Notes: generated by a model from the letters alone, not told the origin. DNA of 7,348 nucleotides from Demequinaceae bacterium UBA4004 (GCA_002384765.1 DGBM01000054.1:1-7348); one strand, 5' to 3'; numbered from the stretch's first letter, positions 1 to 5,768 are shown. Program-made: numbers and translations.

Positions 1-24
1 CGGAATCGAACCGATGACCTATTC

Positions 25-44
25 CTTTCGGTTCGCGCCGAAAG
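25..44. repeat. Short perfect inverted repeat (hairpin)
   Basis: CTTTCGG (25-31) pairs with CCGAAAG (38-44) around a 6-nt loop, TTCGCG. No T-run follows on either strand, so it is not a standard terminator. It lies in debris upstream of a transposase remnant and may be part of a lost element end or a leftover intergenic hairpin. The structure is certain; its function is unknown. Confidence 0.45.
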
Positions 45-132
45 CACTGCCCCGAACGCCGTAGGTTCCGCCGCGAACATCGATGCTGACCTGCACAGAC
101 ACTGGTTCGACATTCACCGCGACCCCCGAATG

Positions 133-171
133 TCGTCGGCTCAATCACGGACATCCTCGGTTCAATCATGG
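133..171. repeat. Tandem near-identical 18-bp direct repeats, 21 bp period
   Basis: Positions 133-150 and 154-171 match at 15 of 18 bases, with the shared core CGGYTCAATCAYGG. The period is 21 bp, two helical turns, which fits paired protein-binding sites on one DNA face. The repeats lie about 130 bp ahead of a transposase N-terminal remnant, so they are best read as transposase-binding sites at the decayed left end of an insertion sequence. That role is inferred from position and periodicity only. Confidence 0.4.
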
Positions 172-289
172 CATCGAACATGTACTTCTATGGATGCCCC
201 GGCCACTCGCAGGCTGCCCCGGCCGCAGCCGAAAAGGATCCACCCGCGGGCTATCGTTGCGTCAAGATGCTGGCCCCACCGCCGGTCCA

Positions 290-464
290 GGCGGTGAGCG
301 GGTGAGGGTTTCGCGGGCCAGCGTGGACCGGTGGATACGGGCGTGGCGCACCGGCGGGTTCACTGCTGCCCGCGGCCCGGCATGTCAAGCCGTGCACCCC
401 GGCGGCGTTGCTCGAGCTCGCGGCCGCGCTCAAACGCGAGGTCCCGGCCCGCACCGCCGCGCAA
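290..464 (+). pseudogene. Transposase N-terminal remnant (Mu-type/IS481-like HTH), frameshifted
   Basis: Two fragments in different frames resemble the start of actinobacterial DDE transposases of the Mu-type/IS481-like group. The first (about 290-362) reads RVRVSRASVDRWIRAWRTGG, a typical helix-turn-helix recognition segment. After a frame change near 363-366, the second (366-464) reads PAALLELAAALKREVPARTA, the Pro-rich linker and next helix of the same family. Catalytic domains are absent; homology stops at about 464, where CoA-transferase sequence begins in a third frame. The family call rests on recognition of conserved motifs, not a database search. The fragment cannot encode an active transposase. 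The two direct repeats upstream would suit its left terminus. Confidence 0.6.
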
Positions 465-465
465 C

Positions 466-582
466 GAGGTCGTGCCGACCGGCCGGATCGACCCCGAGGT
501 CGTCGTCACCCCTGGCATCTACGTCGACCGCGTCCTCGCCGTGCCCATGGCGGCCACACCTGAGCCGAAAGAGGACCAGTGA
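466..582 (+). pseudogene. C-terminal remnant of CoA-transferase subunit A
   Basis: The frame from about 466 gives GRIDPEVVVTPGIYVDRVL followed by a short polar tail and TGA. The D-P-x-x-V-x-T-P-G-I-Y-V-D-R-V block is the conserved C-terminus of 3-oxoacid/acyl CoA-transferase alpha (A) subunits. About 200 upstream residues, including the CoA-binding region, are missing and replaced by transposase debris, so the gene was truncated at its 5' side. A GTG overlaps the stop (579-581), the arrangement by which a B subunit would normally follow. The frame opened by that GTG shows no B-subunit motif, so the partner gene is lost or degraded. Confidence 0.6.
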
Positions 583-1151
583 ACGCGTCGCAACCCCCGG
601 CCCGCGGACGTAGGCAAGGCGGCAAACTCGGCAAAGACGAGCCGGTGGCGCTGACCGGCCACAGCTTTCGGGCGTTGCCGAGTCCGCCGGCCCGTGGCTG
701 GAACGCCGGCACGTTGCGCTCAGGAGTAGGCCGGCATATGGGTATCGGTGGCCCGGACGCTAACAGCGAGGAAGTCCCCGCCCGGTTGGCGGCGCGGATC
801 TCGGACAAACGGGCACAATGACGCGCGAGGCTTTGCCGCACCTGTACCGGTTCAAGTGCGTTCCACGGTTGGACTGGCCGCGAACAGCGCCACACCGAGG
901 AAGCCTAGATGCCGTCCGCCGCCAGGAGGTGCAGTGCGGCGCCGACTGATAAGGCGCTCGACACTCTCGGGCATTCCAGGGGCCCATCTCGGGGCCCACG
1001 TGTGTGGTGCCGAGTGACCGCGTGACGCCCTAGAACGCTCGAGCCTCCGCTGGCAAACCAGAGTGGAGCCCAGCGTCACTCCGCCCAGAATGACGCAGAG
1101 CAAAGTGGACTCCGTGGATTCGCACCTGGGGCGTCGGGCAACTCTGAGACC
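583..1151. other. Gene-free / degraded region
   Basis: No frame gives a recognisable protein. Several short open frames exist on both strands, as expected for this GC content, but none has conserved motifs or a convincing ribosome-binding site. A GTG frame (579-821) and a 43-codon ATG frame starting at 818 follow each other with 4-bp stop/start overlaps, which could be traces of a decayed operon or chance. A 7-bp inverted repeat, GTGACGC (1022-1028) and GCGTCAC (1073-1079), lies downstream of the antitoxin gene, but its arms are 44 bp apart. No clear terminator for the minus-strand operon is visible. Confidence 0.5.
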
Positions 1152-2249
1152 CTACTTCCACGCCTCCAAGGCTTCGGTCACCGCTGGCGCGTTCTTGGCG
1201 AGGGTGGTGCGCCAGTCCAGCCGTCCACGATGCTGAAGCTGACCCACCACGACGATGCGTGCCACGCCGAGCTCTTCCGCCACACGGTCGACCCACGCGG
1301 CGCCAATGCGTCCTGGGATGGCTGGGAAGCCCAGAGGGAACTCCAACTCAGCTGCCTCTTCGTTCGCCTGCTTCTCCCGTGCGGTTTCCGAGTCCTGCTT
1401 GTCCTCGAGGTCCTCGACGATCAGATGCTCTGCGTCGACATGGCCAAGCAAGATGTGCGCGATTTCGTGCAGCAGGGTAAAGAGAACCTTGTCCAGCCGT
1501 TTGCCGCGTCCGGAAAGGCCGATGACGGGGTAGCCGTCGATCAGCATGGCGCACCCATCAATTTTCGCGCCCGGTAGCGCTTCGACGTATACGACCCGCA
1601 CGCCGACCCGACTCATGAGACCGGGTAGGTCGTCGAAGTCAGCCGCGCTCCTCAGGGTGCGAGACAGACTGGCCGCCAGCTTCTTCAGTCCCTTGCGCGA
1701 GTAGGGCTTCTCTGGTGGAAGTTGGCGTGCCTCCTTGCGGACGCATGCAACCCAAGCGCGCTGCAGCAGGCTGATGTCCTCGTCCCGGTTGGCGCGCTTG
1801 GCTGCAGCGGCGAAAGCGGGCTCGTCATCGAGCGACTCGAGCTCAAATAGCTCCCTAACCTCGGCCTCCAGCGCCTCCAAGGTTGCGCCGGAGAGGTAGC
1901 CCCGCTTCTTCAGCAACTGGATGGGGCCCTTGTCGTTCAGCCGAGCCCGTCGTCGCACCTCGTCGAGCTTGGCGCGCGTGTTCTGGTTCTTGTACTGCTC
2001 GACGAGCAGGTACTGGTCCTGCAGGTTCAGCCAAAACTCCGCCGTTTGACCAAGGGCAGCGCCGATCTGTGCCGCTGACTCGCGGGTGATCTCCTTCTTG
2101 CCGTTGACAATCTCGGAGACGAACTGGGTCGGACGATCCAAGACGGCGGCGAAATCCGTCTGGGACCAGCCTCGGGCCTCAATCTCACGACCAAGGAGTT
2201 CGCCGACAGGCACCTGGTCGATCGGCAGTGGGTCATGTGCAGTTCTCAT
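1152..2249 (-). CDS. HigA-type XRE antitoxin fused to ImmA/IrrE-like metallopeptidase
   Basis: This 365-residue protein has two parts. Residues about 12-75 form an XRE/HigA helix-turn-helix (GWSQTDFAAVLDRPTQFVSE, then GKKEITRESA and EFWLNLQ, the signature of HigA-type antitoxins). Residues about 205-330 carry an ImmA/IrrE (COG2856) domain with the zinc-protease motif HEIAHILLGH, with H261, E262 and H265. Proteins of this architecture act as antitoxin and autorepressor; in ImmA/IrrE relatives the peptidase part cleaves regulators, which is not shown for this protein. The ATG at 2249 is chosen over upstream in-frame starts because it overlaps the toxin stop by 4 bp (ATGA), giving translational coupling, and because the HigA domain begins just after it. 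The upstream extension is shadow coding over the toxin gene. The family call is strong; the substrate is unknown. Confidence 0.87.
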   Translation of the reverse strand: MRTAHDPLPIDQVPVGELLGREIEARGWSQTDFAAVLDRPTQFVSEIVNGKKEITRESAAQIGAALGQTAEFWLNLQDQYLLVEQYKNQNTRAKLDEVRRRARLNDKGPIQLLKKRGYLSGATLEALEAEVRELFELESLDDEPAFAAAAKRANRDEDISLLQRAWVACVRKEARQLPPEKPYSRKGLKKLAASLSRTLRSAADFDDLPGLMSRVGVRVVYVEALPGAKIDGCAMLIDGYPVIGLSGRGKRLDKVLFTLLHEIAHILLGHVDAEHLIVEDLEDKQDSETAREKQANEEAAELEFPLGFPAIPGRIGAAWVDRVAEELGVARIVVVGQLQHRGRLDWRTTLAKNAPAVTEALEAWK

Positions 2250-2554
2250 CGCTGGGTATCCATCTCTGCAGTCAAGAGGTCGAAGACCACGACTCCGTGG
2301 CTGTCGTCGTTCTTGAACATCAGGTCGACTACGCGGCCCGAGCTCAACGTCGCCCGCGCCCTGTTCGGCTCGGTGCCGTCGGCCACGACCCGGAGCATGC
2401 GCATGTTCCGCAGGTCGGAATCGAACCGGGCAGCACGCGCACATTGGACGAGGACGCGGAAGTCCGAGATCTCGCGGGCGCTCCAGCCGCTTGGCCGGTA
2501 CCCGGAGTCGGTGGCGAGGCGATGCAGATCCTCATCTAAGTACTCCCGGTCCAC
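2246..2554 (-). CDS. HigB/RelE-like toxin of a type II TA pair
   Basis: The small protein (102 residues from the chosen GTG) lies immediately upstream of the HigA-ImmA gene and overlaps its start. Its opening VDREYLDEDLHRLATD aligns with the usual start of HigB-like toxins that pair with HigA-ImmA fusions (x-D-x-E-Y-x-D-x-D-L-x-x-L). The middle segment DLRNMRMLR corresponds to their DL-x-x-x-x-S/R-L-x block, and the C-terminal half is beta-rich. HigB toxins are ribosome-dependent or free mRNA nucleases of the RelE/ParE fold; this activity is inferred. The GTG at 2554 is preferred because a GGAG lies 9 nt upstream and because of the family alignment. An ATG at 2569 (107 residues) is possible but has no good ribosome-binding site. 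The toxin-first order with a downstream antitoxin matches HigBA. Confidence 0.68.
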   Translation of the reverse strand: MDREYLDEDLHRLATDSGYRPSGWSAREISDFRVLVQCARAARFDSDLRNMRMLRVVADGTEPNRARATLSSGRVVDLMFKNDDSHGVVVFDLLTAEMDTQR

Positions 2555-2563
2555 GTGTCTGTT

Positions 2564-2567
2564 CTCC
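2564..2567 (-). promoter_or_regulatory. Ribosome-binding site of the HigB-like toxin
   Basis: On the minus strand GGAG is followed by 9 nt and the GTG start at 2554. It lies inside the frame that an ATG start at 2569 would use, and it favours the shorter toxin. Confidence 0.45.
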
Positions 2568-2568
2568 A

Positions 2569-2583
2569 TCACCCATGGGCTGA
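2569..2583. promoter_or_regulatory. Operator-like element 1 (TCACCC-N3-GGCTGA)
   Basis: This imperfect palindrome sits 14 bp upstream of the toxin GTG. It matches a second element at 2669-2683 at 12 of 15 positions. HigA-type antitoxins repress their own promoter by binding palindromes, so this is a candidate HigA-ImmA operator. No binding data can be inferred. Confidence 0.35.
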
Positions 2584-2668
2584 TGACGATCAGACTAGCG
2601 GGAACCGACAGGCAGCCGCGACACGGGCTTTCTCCGACACGCCGCGACATTGGCTCGTCTGCTCGTCT

Positions 2669-2683
2669 TCACCCTAGGGGTGA
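2669..2683. promoter_or_regulatory. Operator-like element 2 (TCACCC-TAG-GGGTGA palindrome)
   Basis: Six-base arms, with one mismatched pair (TCACCC against GGGTGA, five of six strictly complementary outer bases plus the inner C/G pair), flank TAG between the divergent TA pair and the ubiquitin-like operon. The element starts exactly 100 bp from element 1. It could be bound by the XRE domain of the antitoxin and control either or both transcription units. I could not place confident -35/-10 boxes beside it. Confidence 0.38.
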
Positions 2684-2738
2684 TGAGATACATGCTACCC
2701 TTTCAGTCAAGGGCCTCAGTCAGAGAAGCCCACGACCC

Positions 2739-2745
2739 AAGGAGG
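2739..2745 (+). promoter_or_regulatory. Perfect Shine-Dalgarno for the ubiquitin-like gene
   Basis: AAGGAGG sits 6 nt before the GTG at 2752. It fixes the start of the ubiquitin-like protein and rules out longer in-frame starts from about 2650, which would read through the intergenic palindrome. Confidence 0.85.
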
Positions 2746-2751
2746 ATTGCC

Positions 2752-3081
2752 GTGAGTGAGGCAGATGCTCGCAAGGTGGACACCGAGAAGGACAAGCCCA
2801 CGCCCCCACCGGGGCACCTAGTGATCACGGTGCACAACGACGACGCCGGTGGACCGCCGCAGACGATCCACGGCGGTCCGGGCGAGAAGATTTCGAAGAT
2901 GGTCGACGCCGCCTACGCCGCCCTGGGGACCACGCCGACGCCCGGAGACCGGCTGACCTGCGTGGCGAGCGGCGAGGACGTCCGGCAGTACGGCGACATG
3001 CACCTGCGCGAGTACGCCTCGGGCCGCTGCCGCGACTTGGTCTGGACGTTCGCCCGCGCGACCGGCGGCGCCGGTGCCTGA
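2752..3081 (+). CDS. Ubiquitin-like beta-grasp protein (Bil/Bub-type modifier)
   Basis: The 109-residue protein has a charged, Pro-rich N-terminal tail (1-20) and then one beta-grasp-like unit. The pattern is strand LVITVHN (23-29), a second strand around QTIHGG, a helix about 46-59 (KISKMVDAAYAALG), strand DRLTCVASG, and strand RCRDLVWTFAR (92-102). It ends ...ATGGAGA, with a Gly-Gly at 105-106 and three further residues. In eukaryotic and bacterial modifiers a terminal Gly is adenylated by an E1 and joined to a target; the three extra residues would need removal, a job the JAMM protease encoded two genes downstream could do. Identity comes mainly from gene context (E2-, JAMM- and E1-like genes follow in one operon) plus size and predicted fold. 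The stop overlaps the E2-like start by 8 bp. BilA of Bil systems is recalled as having two such domains; here there is one. Confidence 0.72.
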   Translation: MSEADARKVDTEKDKPTPPPGHLVITVHNDDAGGPPQTIHGGPGEKISKMVDAAYAALGTTPTPGDRLTCVASGEDVRQYGDMHLREYASGRCRDLVWTFARATGGAGA

Positions 3082-3646
3082 GTTCACCCCGGTCGATCCC
3101 GAGGTTGCGGCCGCACTCCTGCGGTCGCATCTCGAGGCCTTCTTCGAGCACTCGCCGCACGTGCGCGGCGCGGTCGGCTGGGCCTTCGAAATCAGCGACA
3201 ACCCACTGGTCGCGATCGTTCACTTGCCCGCTTGTAAGCGGGACGGAAGCGTTCCCGATGTGTACACGTTGCGTCTCGACGCTACCTACTACGACACCTG
3301 GCCGGTGTCCGCGACATTCGTCGAGTTCCACGAGGGGAGTTGGCAACGAGCACGGATGGGCGGCACTGCCTTTCCGCTGCTCACCGGATCGCCCGGCGCG
3401 CCCTCGGGAGCGGGCGTCGGGTTCGAGTTCGCGCTGCACGACGAGTACCTGTTCCAGAACGGGCATCCCGACCAGTTGATCTGCTTTTCGTACAACCTTG
3501 GCTACTACACCTCCGCCCACTCGCCCAACGACGGCCAGAAGTGGCGGCCGGGCTCCGACCGGGTCGACGCGACGCTGACTCGCATCCACGCCGCCCTCAA
3601 CAGCGCGGCCTACCTCGGTCCGTCAGCCCGGGAGAGTGCCCCATGA
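3074..3646 (+). CDS. E2-like ubiquitin-conjugating enzyme homologue
   Basis: The 190-residue protein shows E2/UBC-fold landmarks in order: an N-terminal helix (about 9-26), strands including PLVAIVHLPA and VYTLRLDATYY, and a W-P-V-S-A-T-F segment (76-82) in the place of the E2 Y-P...P-x-V-x-F strand. The active-site stretch GHPDQLICFSYN (130-141) has Cys137 as the likely thioester cysteine, followed by W157-R-P159 and an amphipathic C-terminal helix (162-178). The HPN tripeptide is replaced by H131-P-D133, and only three residues separate it from the cysteine, so the active site is non-canonical as in other bacterial E2-like proteins. It would accept the modifier from the E1-like enzyme (4149-5714) and pass it to a target. 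The GTG start overlaps the upstream stop by 8 bp and the stop overlaps the JAMM gene start by 4 bp (ATGA). There is no recognisable E3 gene nearby. Confidence 0.72.
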   Translation: MPEFTPVDPEVAAALLRSHLEAFFEHSPHVRGAVGWAFEISDNPLVAIVHLPACKRDGSVPDVYTLRLDATYYDTWPVSATFVEFHEGSWQRARMGGTAFPLLTGSPGAPSGAGVGFEFALHDEYLFQNGHPDQLICFSYNLGYYTSAHSPNDGQKWRPGSDRVDATLTRIHAALNSAAYLGPSARESAP

Positions 3647-4260
3647 TCGTCGAGGTCCGCATCCCTGAGGCGGTCTGGCAGACGGTCCTGGACGTGTTCC
3701 AACGTCACGAGCCCGGGGTGGAACGCATCGCCTACCTCGACGGGTTCCGCGTCGACGAGACCGGATACCCCGACTCGTCGGCATATGGCCAGATCTTCGT
3801 CGCGACCACCGTCGTGGTTCCCGACGCAGTCCTGAGCCCGAGGAACTACAGCGTTCCTGCGCACGCCATCAGCGACGCCGGCCGGCACCTGCGCACGGAC
3901 CGCATGACGCGTGTCGCGCAGGTTCACTCCCACGGAAACGACTGGGTTGAGCATTCCCGCACCGACGACGAGCACGCATACAGCCAGCGGGCCGGCGCCA
4001 TCTCCGTCGTCGTCCCCTTCCACGGCGCCCGGCGCCCGGCCGTCGCCTCCTGCGGTGTCCATCTCCGCACTGAAGCCGGCTGGCAACGGGTCCCCCCAGA
4101 CGCCGTCGTCAAGATCATCCCCTCGGTCCTCGACCACAGGAGCACCCCATGGACATCAACTCAGGACCCGGCCCGGACTGGCGGCATCTTCTCCCGATTC
4201 CTGGCGTGGGTCATGAGTGTGGAGGCACCTCGCACCCGCTCCGGGTCGTCCTCGAAGTAG
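3643..4260 (+). CDS. JAB/JAMM-family metalloprotease (deubiquitinase-like)
   Basis: The 205-residue protein has the complete JAMM zinc-protease signature: VHSHGNDWVEHSRTD (94-108), that is H95-x-H97-x7-S105-x2-D108. The partner glutamate is probably E27 in VERIAYLDG. JAMM proteins of this kind (AMSH/Rpn11 fold) cleave ubiquitin-like proteins after a C-terminal Gly, either to mature the precursor or to remove it from targets. The operon context supports both roles. The ATG at 3643 is preceded by GGAG 8 nt upstream and overlaps the E2-like stop by 4 bp. The frame runs 112 bp into the E1-like gene. The last ~36 residues (Ser/Thr/Arg-rich after position 168) lack domain character, so the coding constraint in the overlap probably belongs to the E1-like protein. 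In Bil nomenclature this would be the BilD counterpart. Confidence 0.85.
   Translation: MIVEVRIPEAVWQTVLDVFQRHEPGVERIAYLDGFRVDETGYPDSSAYGQIFVATTVVVPDAVLSPRNYSVPAHAISDAGRHLRTDRMTRVAQVHSHGNDWVEHSRTDDEHAYSQRAGAISVVVPFHGARRPAVASCGVHLRTEAGWQRVPPDAVVKIIPSVLDHRSTPWTSTQDPARTGGIFSRFLAWVMSVEAPRTRSGSSSK
4138..4142 (+). promoter_or_regulatory. Ribosome-binding site of the E1-like gene, inside the JAMM gene
   Basis: AGGAG lies 6 nt before the ATG at 4149. It supports the E1-like start inside the JAMM coding frame and so makes the 112-bp gene overlap credible. Confidence 0.6.
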
Positions 4261-5714
4261 ACCCCGCCCTGGCCGGCCAGCCGGGTGCCCAGCACTTGGC
4301 CTGGATGCTGGTCACCCTGCTAACGCGCAGCACCAAGGCGGTCATCGGGTCTGTCGGCCTCGTCATCGACGACGTGCCGCTACTGCCGGGAACCGACCCC
4401 GGAACAAGCGACGGAGGACCTTCGCTCAACGACGCCTTGAAGGCCACCGCAGACGCGTTCGGTCCTGAGGCCGCACCCGTCGTCGACGCGACCGAGCTCG
4501 ACGACGCGGACCTCGTCCTGCAACTACAGGACCCTCGATCGTCCGGATCAGCCACGTCCTGGCCGAGCGCCGCCATCCTCCGGGTGTCCGCCAGCGGATG
4601 GACCGGTGCCGTCACTCCCAGCAGCACCCAGCCCCTCCCGCTCAACCTCACCGCCACCAACCCCTTCGGCCCGTACGTCGCCGCCTGCCTGGCCGCCGGT
4701 CAGGCCTTCATGTACGCCCGCGTCCACGACCACGCGCTACAAGCCGTAGCACTCAACGCATGGACGCTCGACCAGACCACAACCGACCTGACCGCCTCTG
4801 ATGGCGTCCACCCGAATGAACCGTCGGTGGGACTAGACCACGTGCTCGCCGGCGTCGGCGCCGTCGGTTCTGCACTCCTGCTCACCCTGTGGGCCTACCG
4901 GCCGGCGTCAGGGACCATCCGTGCGGTCGACGCCGATCCCCACGGCATCGACGACACCAACCTCCAGCGGTGCATCCCGTTCCACCGGGTCGACGTGGCA
5001 CAGCCCAAGGCCCAGGCCGCGGCCGCGCGCCTCAGCGGACATCACGGCCTCGTCATCAAGCCCACCAACGGACGAGCCGAGGACGTGGTCGACGCGCAAA
5101 CCGACCTCATCAGCGCCATCGACACCGAGCAGACCCGCCAAGCGCTCCAGGACAAGTACCCTTCATCCGCAGTCCAGGCATCGACCTCCGGGCTGCGGGT
5201 GGAGATGCTGCGAGTGGATCCGAATTTCGGCACCGCTTGCCTCCGATGCTTCAATGCGCCGCCACGTGAGTCCGTGCCGGACAGCGAGGTGCGGGCTCAG
5301 GTCGAGGATATGGACGACGCCACCGTCGCAGAGCACGCCGCGGCGGTCGGCACCGACGCTGAGCGGGTCCGCGAATGGGGTCGCGCCGGCGGCTGCGGCC
5401 AGATCGGTGACGCGCTCCTAGAGCGCCTGCGGCCGTCGGACGGCACGGCGGCGCAGTTCTCCGTGGGGTTCGCATCCGTACTCGCCGGGGTGCTGCTCGC
5501 CGGCCAAGTGCTCAAGGACGCCATCCGACGAGACGGCGACGATGGCGCGACCGTCGGCGACGCTCCACTGCTCGGATCGCGCGCCAGGTTCGTGACGAAC
5601 CTCCTCGATCCGGTCAACACCGTCGCCGGCCCGCGTCCCTACCTTCGCGATCATCAGTGCCCGGCCTGCGAAGGTGTTCGTGCGGACATCTGGAAGTTGC
5701 GGTACACAGGATAG
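4149..5714 (+). CDS. ThiF-family E1-like activating enzyme
   Basis: The 521-residue protein has two halves. Residues about 29-205 resemble the degenerate N-terminal domain of bacterial two-domain E1-like proteins and end in NPFGPYVAACLAAGQAFMYA. Residues about 225-521 are a ThiF/MoeB/E1 adenylation domain: nucleotide loop G235-V-G-A-V-G240, D261-x-D263, the N271-L-Q-R274 box, K287, D325 and R330. The zinc site is C364-L-R-C367 with C504-P-A-C507. Cys416 in GGCGQIG sits where ThiF has the cysteine that links to its sulfur carrier, so it is the likely thioester residue. The enzyme would adenylate the C-terminal Gly of the upstream ubiquitin-like protein with ATP and transfer it to the E2-like Cys137. 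It starts inside the JAMM gene and is the last gene of the operon. Standalone ThiF/MoeB function is unlikely given the neighbours and the extra N-terminal domain. It corresponds to BilC by role. Confidence 0.85.
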   Translation: MDINSGPGPDWRHLLPIPGVGHECGGTSHPLRVVLEVDPALAGQPGAQHLAWMLVTLLTRSTKAVIGSVGLVIDDVPLLPGTDPGTSDGGPSLNDALKATADAFGPEAAPVVDATELDDADLVLQLQDPRSSGSATSWPSAAILRVSASGWTGAVTPSSTQPLPLNLTATNPFGPYVAACLAAGQAFMYARVHDHALQAVALNAWTLDQTTTDLTASDGVHPNEPSVGLDHVLAGVGAVGSALLLTLWAYRPASGTIRAVDADPHGIDDTNLQRCIPFHRVDVAQPKAQAAAARLSGHHGLVIKPTNGRAEDVVDAQTDLISAIDTEQTRQALQDKYPSSAVQASTSGLRVEMLRVDPNFGTACLRCFNAPPRESVPDSEVRAQVEDMDDATVAEHAAAVGTDAERVREWGRAGGCGQIGDALLERLRPSDGTAAQFSVGFASVLAGVLLAGQVLKDAIRRDGDDGATVGDAPLLGSRARFVTNLLDPVNTVAGPRPYLRDHQCPACEGVRADIWKLRYTG

Positions 5715-5751
5715 GCACGCCAGCGGCATCAGGACCGTCGGCTGAGCATGC

Positions 5752-5757
5752 TACGGT
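5752..5757 (+). promoter_or_regulatory. Possible -10 box ahead of the hairpin RNA
   Basis: TACGGT fits the actinobacterial TAnnnT -10 pattern and would place a transcript start at about 5764-5768, just before the hairpin. No convincing -35 hexamer is present 16-18 bp upstream, so this is tentative. Confidence 0.25.
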
Positions 5758-5768
5758 TCTGACATCAC

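Noticed and set aside
1..24. tRNA T-arm-like sequence on the minus strand (GGTTCGATTCCG)
   Set aside because: Only the T-arm-like string is present. The adjoining sequence gives a 7-bp stem with a 6-nt loop instead of a 5-bp anticodon stem with a 7-nt loop, and no D-arm or acceptor stem can be formed.
83..613. 176-codon open frame on the plus strand
   Set aside because: It spans transposase and CoA-transferase fragments that belong to different frames. Only the 290-362 part has recognisable sequence.
579..821. GTG frame after the CoA-transferase A remnant, as a possible B subunit
   Set aside because: No B-subunit signature, low-complexity composition, and far too short.
506..895. 129-codon minus-strand open frame
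   Set aside because: Arg/Pro/Ser-rich composition, no motif and no ribosome-binding site. It partly covers the CoA-transferase remnant, so it is a GC-rich shadow.
1022..1079. GTGACGC / GCGTCAC inverted repeat as terminator of the antitoxin gene
   Set aside because: The arms are 44 bp apart, there is no T-run, and a 7-bp match at that distance is compatible with chance.
1108..1130. tRNA-like GGTGCGAATCC on the minus strand, possible attachment site
   Set aside because: The flanking bases do not form a T-stem and no other tRNA part is nearby. No second copy was seen at the right side of the window.
2250..2444. 65-residue N-terminal extension of the HigA-ImmA protein
   Set aside because: It lies entirely over the toxin gene in another frame, is Arg-rich, and the ATG at 2249 gives the normal HigA start with a 4-bp coupling overlap.
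2825..3589. 254-codon minus-strand frame opposite the Ubl and E2-like genes
   Set aside because: Composition of a GC-rich antisense shadow. The plus strand holds better-supported genes with motifs and a perfect Shine-Dalgarno.
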